A DNA stretch of 20,945 bases from Cymbomonas tetramitiformis (taxonomy: Eukaryota > Chlorophyta > Pyramimonadophyceae > Pyramimonadales > Pyramimonadaceae): NCBI GenBank assembly GCA_001247695.2, contig LGRX02030483.1, forward strand, positions 1 through 20,945. The letters are read 5' to 3'. Below are positions 9,222 to 17,043 of this stretch, in pieces; position 1 is the first letter of the stretch, and every line of letters starts with the position of its first letter. A model generated the notes under the pieces. That model was not told where the DNA came from. It made no database searches and saw nothing but the letters and a program-made list of their open reading frames with translations. A program made the translations under genes and the position numbers.

Positions 9222-10604
9222 TTATCTTGGGGGTGCTCTCAACACTGGTACCTGTGCAGTACCCTGAGAGTTTCCCTGAGGAGCTGGAGCTGAAGCTGGA
9301 ACTGGAGTTGCAACTGCTGCATTAATGCTGCGCTGATTCTTCAGTTCCTTAACCAAGGTGTTGATCGTATTGATGAGTTTGCCGGACCCATCCTTAGCAC
9401 CCTGATGCTGCTGCTGCTGTCTCCGGTTCTGGAAAGGACTTTGAGCTGGTGGCTTACCCTTGATCTCTTTTCCATCTGGGGTCTTGGTGGAATAACAATC
9501 CTTCTCGATGTGACCAACACGACCACAACGATTGCAAGACTGAGGATTCTGTGATTTCCCTTTTCCTTTGCCCTTGCCTTTTCCACCTTTTCCCTTGTTC
9601 CGATTCTGATTGGAGTTCTGGCTGCCACTCTGATTCTGATTCCGATTTCTGTTGGATCTGTCATATGGCTTCTGGCCACGTCCTTTGTCCTTGTCCTTCT
9701 TGGCTGGACCTCCTGATGACTGCTCCTTCTGACCCCGATAGTGAAGGGTTTCTGACTGCTTTGAATGAATGACATAATTCAAATCAAGCAGTATCTGTGT
9801 GGTTTCTTGCCACGACAGATTGTTCCTTTCCTGTTCTGTCAGAAATCTGAGTTGGAACTGTCTGCGGAGATCTGGATCCATACTGGTGACAAATCTATCC
9901 TTTATTAGCACATCGTTCAAATCAACTGCTGCTAGAGAAGCCAGTGATGTGAATGTGCACAAATAATCTGCAAAGGTTTGGCTTCCTTGAGACAGTGCCA
10001 TAAGGTGTTTCTTGGCTACTGATCTCTTGTGAGGATTACCAAATTGTCTGAGGAATGTCCGTCTGACCATTTCATAGGTGGCATTTGGCTGTTGTGCTAA
10101 GACCTGAAAATAGTGTCTGTCGTTGTTCTGAATAAGAGTCAGAAACACTGTAATCAAGTCCTTGTCCTTGACTCCAGGATAGGTGAACTGGAAATATCGG
10201 TCCACCGTGTCCAACCAGACTTCAGCGTCCTGTCCTGATTTGAATTCCCTAGGTGGTGTCATTTTCACCTTTGGGACCAAACTAGGTGGAGCTGGTGCTG
10301 GGACAGAATCTGTATCTGGATCTGTAAAAACCATCGGAGGATTATCTTCTGTGTACTCGGTTTCTGGTTCCTGAGGCTCATTGGCTGGATCCCTAAATCG
10401 GCTCATGTCTGGCTTCATACGACTGATGTTGTCGTAGTAGCCTATCTGGTCATATCTGGTTTGTGTGTCGTCATAACCAGCGATCCATTTCGGGACTTTA
10501 AACCGGCTGAATGCATCATATGAACCAAGAATGTCGAAAAACCATGTCGATGGATCTGGGTTGATATTAGGAATCTCTGGCTCTTCCTCTTCGAGTGCAA
10601 CCAT
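9222..10604 (-). CDS. gag: Gypsy Gag protein with CCHC zinc knuckle
   Basis: Structural protein that packages element RNA into virus-like particles. It has 460 aa with ATG at 10604. The N-terminal ~110 residues are acidic and Pro-rich. Residues ~115-285 resemble the retrotransposon Gag capsid-like domain (PREFKSGQDAEVWLDTVDRY, then FLRQFGNP and QTFADYLCTFTSLA). A basic stretch with a GKGKGKGKGK run (about 338-350) precedes a canonical zinc knuckle at 357-370, CNRCGRVGHIEKDC (CX2CX4HX4C). A Gln- and Pro/Ala-rich tail follows. It ends 82 bases before the first pol ATG. Directly upstream of the ATG the minus strand reads TGTGTTTTGTTTTTAG, which also resembles a 3' splice site; whether gag is spliced cannot be judged. 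Confidence 0.93.
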   Translation of the reverse strand: MVALEEEEPEIPNINPDPSTWFFDILGSYDAFSRFKVPKWIAGYDDTQTRYDQIGYYDNISRMKPDMSRFRDPANEPQEPETEYTEDNPPMVFTDPDTDSVPAPAPPSLVPKVKMTPPREFKSGQDAEVWLDTVDRYFQFTYPGVKDKDLITVFLTLIQNNDRHYFQVLAQQPNATYEMVRRTFLRQFGNPHKRSVAKKHLMALSQGSQTFADYLCTFTSLASLAAVDLNDVLIKDRFVTSMDPDLRRQFQLRFLTEQERNNLSWQETTQILLDLNYVIHSKQSETLHYRGQKEQSSGGPAKKDKDKGRGQKPYDRSNRNRNQNQSGSQNSNQNRNKGKGGKGKGKGKGKSQNPQSCNRCGRVGHIEKDCYSTKTPDGKEIKGKPPAQSPFQNRRQQQQHQGAKDGSGKLINTINTLVKELKNQRSINAAVATPVPASAPAPQGNSQGTAQVPVLRAPPR

Positions 10605-11480
10605 CTAAAAACAAAACACAGCACAAAAATACCTTCAGCTAATCGACTAACTGAGTGTGTGTGATTTATATGTTATATATGGTATATCTGTATGTTTACA
10701 TACATGTAGTACATTCGTACATAATAATGAGGTAGGTATATATATATATATCCACCTTCTTCCCCCCTCAAGGAAGTGTGTGATATAGTGGCAGTTGTCA
10801 ATTGCCAATACCTCAAAATAGCATGCATTCCTTATAGGAATCATCTGTCACAGTTCTTGGGTTGTTGCCCGATACATAATCATGTTTGTGTCAAAAACAG
10901 CATGATATGTTAATGCTAAATACGAAGTTTATCGAAATTATAGTGGTATTTAGGGCATATATAGTTACAGTGGCCCTTATACCCCATAATGTGATTAGGG
11001 TGTTACATGGTATCAGTAACCCTAATATAGGTAAAAAATAAGCAGTATAATGTTTTTGCAAAGATTTTTAAGCAAAACTGCATTTAATACCTACATGAAT
11101 GTAAGATGGTTTTCAGGAGGTACGTTACACCCCTGTTACACACATTTAATTTTTAGGGTGTTACAGGGCGTTACACATGCTGCATAAATCAGGGATTGTT
11201 ATTTGATATATAAATATTCATTTTAGCAAAAAAAATCAATCCGAAATTTTCAAAATGTTGTTTTACGTATTTAACGTAGAGCATTTTGAGCGATTTATTG
11301 CCATAGCAATAGCGTTACCCATATATATTCAACACCTAATATTTTAGGGTGTCACACTGATATGACATGTGTCATTATGATTTTCTGATACCTTAATAGG
11401 TATAAAATCATAATCTTACATAAAATAGGCACACATTTTTCATTTTGAAATTAAACGTGGAGCTTTTTCACCTATTTTAT
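10605..11480. other. AT-rich region upstream of gypsy gag, no gene
   Basis: No coding sequence is supported. It holds a TA dinucleotide run (10737-10751), a purine-rich tract on the minus strand (10755-10769), and three copies of TTAGGGTGTYACA (10995-11007, 11153-11165, 11344-11356). The gypsy 5' LTR should be somewhere here, and the TA run could supply its TATA box, but no matching 3' copy was found to define it. Confidence 0.5.
10995..11356. repeat. Three dispersed TTAGGGTGTYACA boxes, one beside a PBS-like site
   Basis: Identical or one-base-different 13-mers lie at 10995-11007, 11153-11165 and 11344-11356. On the minus strand each reads TGTRACACCCTAA, which looks like the first bases of many plant-type LTRs. 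The first copy ends in TGTTACA and is followed at once by TGGTATCAG (11008-11016). That 9-mer matches the start of the common initiator-Met-tRNA primer-binding site (TGGTATCAGAGC), but the match stops there. Confidence 0.45.
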
Positions 11481-12161
11481 AGCTTTTTCAGCCGTATATA
11501 TATATATATATACTGTAGCCTAGATGCATATCGTTCTTTCCTTGCATCCGACGAAACCGGGGGCTCCTCAGCTCCCACATACATTCGTGCCCGTCGTAAA
11601 TAAATATATATACTATTTTCAACGCCCACGATCGACCCGGTGATGTTCATGTTGGGATGACGATGGCGTTGGCGAATGTGGCGACTACAGTAATACCGAG
11701 CAGAACAGTAACGCCAGCGCCCACCACCGAGACTCACGACGCACTCGAGTGACAACAATCACTCCCCGGACTTTTTCACGTCCAGTTTGTGAGGCTCTGC
11801 GAACGTGAAATCAACGCACGACACACCATTCGGTACCCCAAGTGTGTTACGTGCGTCCGATATATATGACAGATCCCGACGATTGACCGGTGACGTGGAT
11901 ATAATCGAATCAAAATTAAAATGATCGAACGAGACCCCACGGACTGAGTCAAATCGAACGCTTTGCTACGGATTAGAAATCTACCGATAATTCAAGCGCA
12001 AGCGAAGGAGAAGTCTAAAAGACCCTCCTGGACAAACGCGTGTGTGCTTGCTTCACTTGCGAAGGCGAAAGGTTCATCGAGCAACAGCTGTTACCGTTCG
12101 TGCATAGATATACAGCAGATGTGTGTTTGTGAGCACATTTTTCAAATTCGAAATTTCTCTC
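11481..12161. other. Mixed-composition spacer, no supported gene
   Basis: Begins with a TA run (11495-11512). No ORF here has a recognisable domain. Copy one of a 23-bp exact direct repeat lies at 12031-12053; its partner is at 12487-12509. The end of this stretch should hold the promoter for the small plus-strand gene starting at 12162. Confidence 0.4.
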
Positions 12162-12509
12162 ATGGTAAGCCAAGCGCAACGTGAAAGAGGAAACAAAATT
12201 TTATCCCAAATTGCACCGATCAAAACATTGTTAAAGCGTCGGCGACGAAGTTTGAAGGAGTTGTATAACGAAGGTGTGCGTTTAGACAGGTTGCATCCTG
12301 AGTTGCGTGGTGCGTACGCTTTGCTTGCGGTCCGGCTGATAGAATTGAGAAACGTCGAAGGGGCTAGCATCAAGATACCTGCGATATCAAACCTCCCACG
12401 CGACTCCGTCCTGACTTCGGATGCCAGTGAGGAAGAAACTTAAGCCCCTGCCTGGACAACACGCCATCTCTGCATTTTTTAAGGAAGACAAACGCGTGTG
12501 TGCTTGCTT
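12031..12509 (+). repeat. 23-bp exact direct repeat flanking a small ORF
   Basis: The 23-mer beginning GACAAACGCGTGTGTGC is identical at 12031-12053 and 12487-12509, 456 bp apart. The two copies bracket the 93-codon ORF at 12162-12443. Related flanking text (CCTGGACAA) also occurs before copy one and at about 12451. Confidence 0.7.
12162..12443 (+). CDS. Small basic helical protein, unknown function
   Basis: A 93-codon ORF from ATG 12162. I do not recognise a family. The first half is strongly basic (KTLLKRRRRSLKEL), the middle reads as amphipathic helix (HPELRGAYALLAVRLIEL), and the C-terminus is acidic (SDASEEET). That could suit a small nucleic-acid-binding or regulatory protein, but this is inference from composition. 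A GTGAGG at 12427 and a T-rich TTTTTTAAG ending at 12483 could form a 57-nt intron, in which case the protein would end differently. It sits at the head of a row of plus-strand exons running to 13761. Confidence 0.4.
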   Translation: MVSQAQRERGNKILSQIAPIKTLLKRRRRSLKELYNEGVRLDRLHPELRGAYALLAVRLIELRNVEGASIKIPAISNLPRDSVLTSDASEEET

Positions 12510-12588
12510 AACCCACACACAATGCAGTACTATTTTCATTGAGACACTTCTTGCATAACCCCTCCTCTTCGGTGCTTTTGTTGCGCAG

Positions 12589-12684
12589 GCTCCTTCTAAT
12601 ATCAAAACACATACCGCTGCCCCTCCACGTCGGGGCCTTCTTGTTGGTGCTGTCGCCGTTGCCTTGTACAACTCTTTGCCTCAG
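12589..12684 (+). CDS. Candidate internal exon, unknown protein
   Basis: A 96-nt open segment lies between a good 3' splice site (CTTTTGTTGCGCAG, ending 12588, with CATAACC upstream as possible branch point) and a 5' splice site (CAG then GTATTG at 12685). It encodes 32 residues including PPRRGLLVGAVAVALYNSLP, a basic patch followed by a hydrophobic segment. The same frame also stays open through the donor for some 35 more codons. No family is recognised. Confidence 0.25.
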
Positions 12685-12731
12685 GTATTGCGATATGGTG
12701 ACGCCGTTATGCGTGCGGTCCGAATGTATTC

Positions 12732-12908
12732 ATGCTCACGGCAAATAAGTACAAGCGATTTCAGTTGGATCGCCGCGTTTCTGCGCTGATGGAGTTCCTC
12801 GATGGAAACTTTCAAAGAAACGGAAGGCAGAGCCTGACTTTCTATGTCCGAATGACGAACTCGAACAGCAGGCTCAAAGAGTCCGGAACACATTTCCTCC
12901 TAACGTGA
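12732..12908 (+). CDS. 58-codon ORF or exon, unknown function
   Basis: ATG 12732 to TGA 12906-12908. It encodes a charged helical peptide (for example DRRVSALMEFLDGNFQRN) with a composition unlike its other frames. TTTCAG ending at 12764 is a possible acceptor that would join this frame to the exon ending at 12684 without a frame change (80-nt intron). TCCTAAC (12898-12904), about 25 nt before TTGTTGCAG (ending 12928), looks like a branch point and acceptor for a further intron, so its 3' end is uncertain. Confidence 0.3.
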   Translation: MLTANKYKRFQLDRRVSALMEFLDGNFQRNGRQSLTFYVRMTNSNSRLKESGTHFLLT

Positions 12909-12939
12909 TAGTCTCTGTTTTGTTGCAGGACGAAACTGA

Positions 12940-13152
12940 GGAAAAGCTTTCCGGAAAACAAGAGTAACTGATCAACCGCGGAAGGTGCAGACGCTGACCT
13001 TCTTTTCGCCCCCTCCCTCGAGCTTGGATAATGAAGAAGCATACATCTTCGAAATCTCAACGATTGATCCTATGCAGACCAAGACCACGGTCTTGATCAT
13101 CGAAAAACGCGCTCACAGCTGCCTGTCTGATGTTGCTGTTCCCCTGCAATAG
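12940..13152 (+). CDS. Candidate terminal exon, unknown protein
   Basis: A 71-codon frame open between TGA (12937-12939) and TAG (13150-13152), without an early ATG, so it needs splicing from upstream. The translation looks coding: a basic start (RKTRVTDQPRKVQ), then FFSPPPSSLDNEEAYIFEI and STIDPMQTKTTVLIIEKRA, an alternating strand-like pattern. I could not find a donor-acceptor pair that joins it to the preceding frame with good consensus, so the connection is unresolved. Confidence 0.35.
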   Translation, partial: GKAFRKTRVTDQPRKVQTLTFFSPPPSSLDNEEAYIFEISTIDPMQTKTTVLIIEKRAHSCLSDVAVPLQ

Positions 13153-13285
13153 CGATGCCTGCTGCCGGGAAGAGAGTGCAGTATGCGGTTCGCGAAATGT
13201 GGCGCTTTACTTTCCTGCACGAAAAATATCTTGAGTAGCCTTCTTGAACTGCCTGGTTTTGGCCCGCAGACCTTGCATAACTACA

Positions 13286-13761
13286 ATGAGTGGAGAAGCG
13301 CCATCCAACGAACCCGAGATGCAGTCCGAGGAGCCCGCAGAGGACGATATGGCTCCGGTAGGATTGATCCCAAAACTTGCGTGTTCCCTATGCCAAGCAG
13401 AGTCCCTTCTACTCGCCTCCGAGACCGGTTTCTCCAGTGAAACCTCACGCTCCTCTCTCGGCCGCTTGATCATGGCTCTTTCGGCCTTCCGGCCGGCTGA
13501 ACCAAGCGCGCCTTTTGGAGGGCACGGGTCCCGCCATCACTTCCGCACACAGCTGCTGCGCCCGCCGGTATCCCTGATTCACTTCTTTTGCTTATGCGGT
13601 AGGCCTTCGTGGAGGAAGGGGCCGATGACATCCAAGTGGTGGCAGATTTGGATGAGGACGACAGTAAGTGACTTCTCCTCACACGACCTTCTCTTTAAGG
13701 ACACTATCCTGAGGGGAGGCGACCGAAAGTGCACTGCCGTGTCCAAGAGCACCCACACTAG
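13286..13761 (+). CDS. Small spliced gene with two mini-introns, unknown function
   Basis: Three exons keep frame: 13286-13567, 13603-13663 and 13700-13761, giving 134 residues and a TAG stop. The introns are 35 nt (13568-13602, GTATCC..GGTAG) and 36 nt (13664-13699, perfect GTAAGT donor, TTTAAG acceptor). ATG 13286 has A at -3. The N-terminus is acidic (EEPAEDDMAP), the middle Ser-rich, exon 2 is very acidic (DLDEDD) and exon 3 basic (EGRRPKVHCRVQEH). No domain is recognised; acidic-then-basic composition could suit a chromatin or regulatory protein. An alternative 43-nt intron at 13358-13400 would lead to a shorter Pro-rich ending. The stop lies 10 bp before the TGTTAA box array. The intron phases support the model; the function is unknown. 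Confidence 0.45.
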
Positions 13762-13770
13762 GAAGGATTT

Positions 13771-14075
13771 GTGTTAAAAACTGTTAATGATGTGTTAAAA
13801 AATGTTAATCGAGTGTTAAATAGTGTTAATGTGGAAACTGGATGTTAATCAAGTGTTAATACGCGAAAAATTTCATAATGGGCTATATTATAGGCGGAAA
13901 AGTGTTAATGAGGTGTGAAGAAAGTGTTAACCGTTGGCGAGGGAGTGTTAATGGGACAGTTCAGGAGTGTTAACGGAAGGCTGCATCTGTTAATCGCGGT
14001 ATAATCACGCTGCTGGGAATTATATTGGAGCCAGAACACACGCATGTTTCGCCGATACATTTGAAAAGTGTTAAT
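13771..14075 (+). repeat. Helically phased array of fourteen TGTTAA boxes
   Basis: TGTTAA, usually inside GTGTTAAT, starts at 13772, 13782, 13793, 13803, 13814, 13824, 13843, 13854, 13903, 13925, 13946, 13968, 13988 and 14069, all in the same orientation. Spacings are 10, 11, 10, 11, 10, 19, 11, 49, 22, 21, 22, 20 and 81 bp, so most are one or two turns of B-DNA. The 49-bp gap holds AT-rich DNA (TTTCATAATG, CTATATTATA). Ordered boxes next to an AT-rich gap are typical of protein-assembly sites such as replication origins or enhancers; the role here is inference. It begins 10 bp after the stop of the small spliced gene. Confidence 0.85.
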
Positions 14076-14717
14076 ACCCAGCGCAGCCACCGTGATGTGG
14101 GTGTCCTGGCGAGATAATCATTTCAAAATGCAGTCGCCACTGACAACGCCCATGCCCATCGACGATCGACAGGATCATCTACGGTAGATATAGGTGCATC
14201 CGCGAACACCAAACGCATGAAGACCTTATTAAGACCTATCTAGCTACGTACGTAGGATGGAACGATAGTTGGACGTAGGTAGCTAGCGAAATCATTTCTG
14301 AGCTGACGTTCTGCCCGAGCAGACCAGCATATATAATATATTTGTTACAAGAGAAACCCGAGTCTGTAAAATTTGTAAGGTGCTAAATCGTTGCACGGTC
14401 GCTGTTACGTATATTTTTATCCACACGTTTATAGACTGCAAACCAAAGGGTGGGGTTGCGTGGTGTTCGTTCATAACAGATGGATGACCAGTGGAGCGCA
14501 AACTTGGGGACTGCTGGAAAGCAACCGCGAACTGCTAATAACGCGGTAAGTGCAGATTGTGGAACAGAATCTTCGTTTATTTTAAGTGTGAGTAAACTGA
14601 TGCGGGCGATGTTCAGGCTCCCGGTGGCGCACATCGGGGCGCGGGGTTAGTTGGGCCCGCTAAGGTAAACGCCGGCACCGGAGCATTTGTGCATTTTTAG
14701 CTTGTTGCGAGCGTTTT
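14076..14717. other. Spacer between box array and 220-bp repeats
   Basis: No gene is supported. It contains the short palindrome ATCTACGGTAGAT (14175-14187), the larger inverted repeat annotated separately, and a TATA-rich patch at about 14329-14342. Confidence 0.45.
14240..14286. repeat. 14-bp inverted repeat with 19-nt loop
   Basis: CTAGCTACGTACGT (14240-14253) pairs with ACGTAGGTAGCTAG (14273-14286) with one mismatch, around a 19-nt loop. The first arm is followed by AGG, so a shorter self-palindrome (CTACGTACGTAG) also overlaps it. It lies about 165 bp right of the phased boxes. The sequence lacks a U-tract, and terminator function is not implied. Confidence 0.7.
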
Positions 14718-16103
14718 ATATAAGCCGGAGGTCACGCTGGGGACATACCGTCGCCAGCGTGGCCTGCTTCTGGTTGGTTGAAGTGTTTCATTTTCGTGTT
14801 CACCGGGTTACATCTTTTTACTGTGTTGAAGCCTCTGCGGACCGTGTAGCGCGTGCGCTGATCGCCAACGGGCCGGTCGCGCAACGATGCGGCGGTTATG
14901 CAAGCCTCTTGTCAATGTTTTTTTAAGGGTGTTCTTCGTATAAGCCGGAGGTCACGCTGGGGACATACCGTCGCCAGCGTGGCCTGCTTCTGGTTGGTTG
15001 AAGTGTTTCATTTTCGTGTTCACCGGGTTTCATCTTTTAAACTGTGTTGAAGCCTCTGCGGACCGTGTAGCTCGTGCGCTGATCGCCAACGGGCCGGTCG
15101 CGCAACGATGCGGCGGTTATGCAAGCCTCTTGTCCCTGTTTTTTAAGGGTGTTCTTCATATAAGCCGGAGGTCACGCTGGGGACATACCGTCGCCAGCGT
15201 GGCCTGCTTCTGGTTGGTTGAAGTGTTTCATTTTCGTGTTCACCGGGTTTCATTTTTTAATGTGTTGAAGCCTCTGCGGACCGTGTAGCGCGTGCGCTGA
15301 TCGCCAACAGGCCGGTCGCGCAACGATGCGGCGGTTATGCAAGCCTCTTGTCCCTGTTTTTTTAAGGGTGTTCTTCATATAAGCCGGAGGTCACGCTGGG
15401 GACATACCGTCGCCAGCGTGGCCTGCTTCTGGTTGGTTGAAGTGTTTCATTTTCGTGTTCACCGGGTTACATCTTTTTAATGTGTTGAAGCCTCTGCGGA
15501 CCGTGTAGCGCGTGCGCTGATCGCCAACGGGCCGGTCGCGCAACGATGCGGCGGTTATGCAAGCCTCTTGTGCCTGTTTTTTTAAAGGGTGATCTTCATA
15601 TAAGCCGGAGGTCACGCTGGGGACATACCGTCGCCAGCGTGGTATGCTTCTCGTCGTTTGAAGTGTTTCATTTTCGTGTTCACCGGGTTTCATTTTTTTA
15701 CATGTGTTGAAGCCTCTGCGGACCGTGTACCACGTGCGCTGATCGCCAACGGGCCGGTCGCGCAACGATGCGGCGGGTTATGCAAGCCTCTTGTCCCTGT
15801 TTTTTTAAGGGTGATCTTCATATAAGCCGGAGGTCACGCTGGGGACATACCGTCGCCAGCGTGGTATGCTTCTCGTCGTTTGAAGTGTTTCATTTTCGTG
15901 TTCACCGGGTTCCATTTTTTTACATGTGTTGAAGCCTCTGCGGACCGTGTAGCACGTGCGCTGATCGCCAACGGGCCGGTCGCGCAACGATGCGGCGGGT
16001 TATGCAAGCCTCTTGTCCCCGTTTTTTTAAAGCGTGATCTTCATATAAGCCGGAGGGCTGCTGGGGACATACCGTCGCCAGCGGTCTTCTTCTGGATGAT
16101 GAA
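14718..16103 (+). repeat. 220-bp tandem repeat array 1, six full copies plus a partial
   Basis: Copies begin (at TAAGCCGG) at 14721, 14941, 15161, 15380, 15601, 15823 and 16046, with periods of 219-223 bp. Each has a TATA-like CTTCATATAAG, a stem-loop CACGCTGG-13 nt-CCAGCGTG, an AT-rich middle, and a GC-rich block containing CGCCAACGGGCCGGTCGCGC, then a T-run. There are two subtypes. Copies 1-4 read CTGCTTCTGGTTGGTTG after the stem; copies 5-6 read ATGCTTCTCGTCGTTTG. Copy 7 is diverged and breaks off by about 16103. ORFs across the array restart in each unit and are not credible genes. Confidence 0.95.
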
Positions 16104-16135
16104 GTGCTTCCGGTTGTTTGTTGCGTCCTACTTAG

Positions 16136-16225
16136 GAAGCTCCATCAGCGACCGCAGCCGAAGCTGGAGGGGGTGCCTCCGCCCCCCCCGCTGCTGAAGA
16201 CGCGGCGGCTGCGGCTGGCAGCAAG
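16136..16225 (+). CDS. Candidate Ala-rich exon after repeat array 1
   Basis: A 90-nt open segment between TCCTACTTAG (ending 16135) and a donor AAG then GTACGC at 16226. It encodes 30 residues that are mostly Ala, Gly, Pro and Glu (for example SAPPAAEDAAAAAGSK), a low-complexity acidic linker. The next good acceptor is ATCTTGCAG ending at 16335, a 110-nt intron. It may be an upstream exon of the kinase gene. Low complexity makes this call weak. Confidence 0.3.
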
Positions 16226-16381
16226 GTACGCATTGCACCCGCCATTCCCGCTTCCTGCTGCGTTTTCCCCGCCCCCCCCCCTGAATATACACACTTCATT
16301 CCCAACGAACGAGTATGCGGTCATCCATCTTGCAGGCCGACCCCCGGTTCTTATTTTGGCTTCCACTACAGCCTGCCTGTG

Positions 16382-16760
16382 ACGCGTACCGTGTTGCTCG
16401 TGCGCTGCACGCCAACGGGCCGTGCGCGCCTCGTACCCGCGGGGTTTTAGTGTTTCACCTCACGCCCGTGACGTGTACCGTGTTGCTCGTGCGCTGCACG
16501 CCCACGGGCCGTGCGCGCAACGGTCCCGCGGAATTTAAGCGTTTCACCTCACGGCAAGCTGCGTAAAAATTCCTCGCGCGAGCGTGCCTCGTCCATATCG
16601 TCCCCCGGAGTCCTCCTGTCCGGTTCGGGGTGTGTCCAAAGATGTCCGGTTGCGAGACCCGCCGCTCTAAGTTGAACCGTGGCTGTGCCGTACTTGTACC
16701 TCGTCGGTGGCCCGCCAACGGGCCGGGCGCGGAAGGTGGCCGCGGTGTGCGTCCGTTTTG
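16382..16760 (+). repeat. Diverged relatives of the 220-bp repeat GC-rich block
   Basis: The block GCCAACGGGCC with its flanks recurs in altered form at about 16382-16445 and 16464-16530 (CCGTGTTGCTCGTGCGCTGC, then CGCCAACGGGCCGTGCGC or CGCCCACGGGCCGTGCGC), and more weakly near 16703-16745. The first two also share GTGTTTCACCTCACG-type tails, so they form their own short tandem pair of about 80 bp. Only the GC-rich part is related; the stem-loop and TATA-like parts are missing. Confidence 0.6.
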
Positions 16761-17043
16761 CCTACCTTCCAGCATACCTCTCCGATGTTGCTGATACCGT
16801 GGTGTCTGCAACCGACACCTAACCTGTGACACAGCGGACAAGTCCTAGCAAGGCAGGCATGCTATCTTAGGGGGCATATCGCTCCCATCAGTCCGGTTGT
16901 TTGCGTTGTCCAACATGTTTCGGTGTGCGCCACCTTCTGCCGCCGTGTGTGCATTGGGTGGCCGCAATATCCCACACCGTATATACACACGGTACACTGA
17001 TCCAGGTTAACCAACAACCCTGGGTTTGCGGTTTGTTTGCTAG
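16561..17043. other. Spacer or intron upstream of the kinase exon
   Basis: No supported coding sequence. A small inverted repeat, ACCGT-8 nt-ACGGT, surrounds TATATACAC at about 16977-16994. The last bases (GTTAACC, then GGTTTGTTTGCTAG, ending 17043) look like a branch point, pyrimidine-rich tract and 3' splice site leading into the kinase exon, so at least part is probably intronic. Confidence 0.4.

Larger units (their letters stand above)
6095..10604 (-). mobile_element. Ty3/gypsy LTR retrotransposon, internal region, 3'-truncated
   Basis: The minus strand carries gag followed by pol in the domain order protease, reverse transcriptase, RNase H, integrase, which defines Ty3/gypsy (copia elements place integrase before RT). 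Both ORFs are uninterrupted, so the copy is young or conserved, yet integrase stops shortly after its catalytic core. No LTR pair, target-site duplication or polypurine tract could be recognised by eye in the flanks, so the outer borders are unknown and the coordinates given are only those of the coding part. Confidence 0.93.

Noticed and set aside
10755..10769. Purine-rich tract followed by TG on the minus strand, resembling a polypurine tract and LTR start
   Set aside because: It lies upstream of gag, where a polypurine tract of this element does not belong, and no LTR-sized unit fits between it and gag.
10995..11165. TTAGGG as telomeric repeat
   Set aside because: Only isolated single copies occur inside a longer non-telomeric 13-mer.
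12901..12928. A 24-nt intron (GTGATA to TTGCAG)
   Set aside because: It is too short to hold a branch point at a workable distance; TCCTAAC just upstream suggests the intron starts earlier, but no strong donor was found.
14718..16103. CRISPR-like array
   Set aside because: Whole ~220-bp units are repeated with no unique spacers, in a eukaryotic context.
14998..16197. ORFs on both strands with repeated RVARALIANGPVAQRCGG or RDRPVGDQRT peptides
   Set aside because: They are translations of the 220-bp repeat, whose period is not a stable multiple of three, and are broken in each unit.
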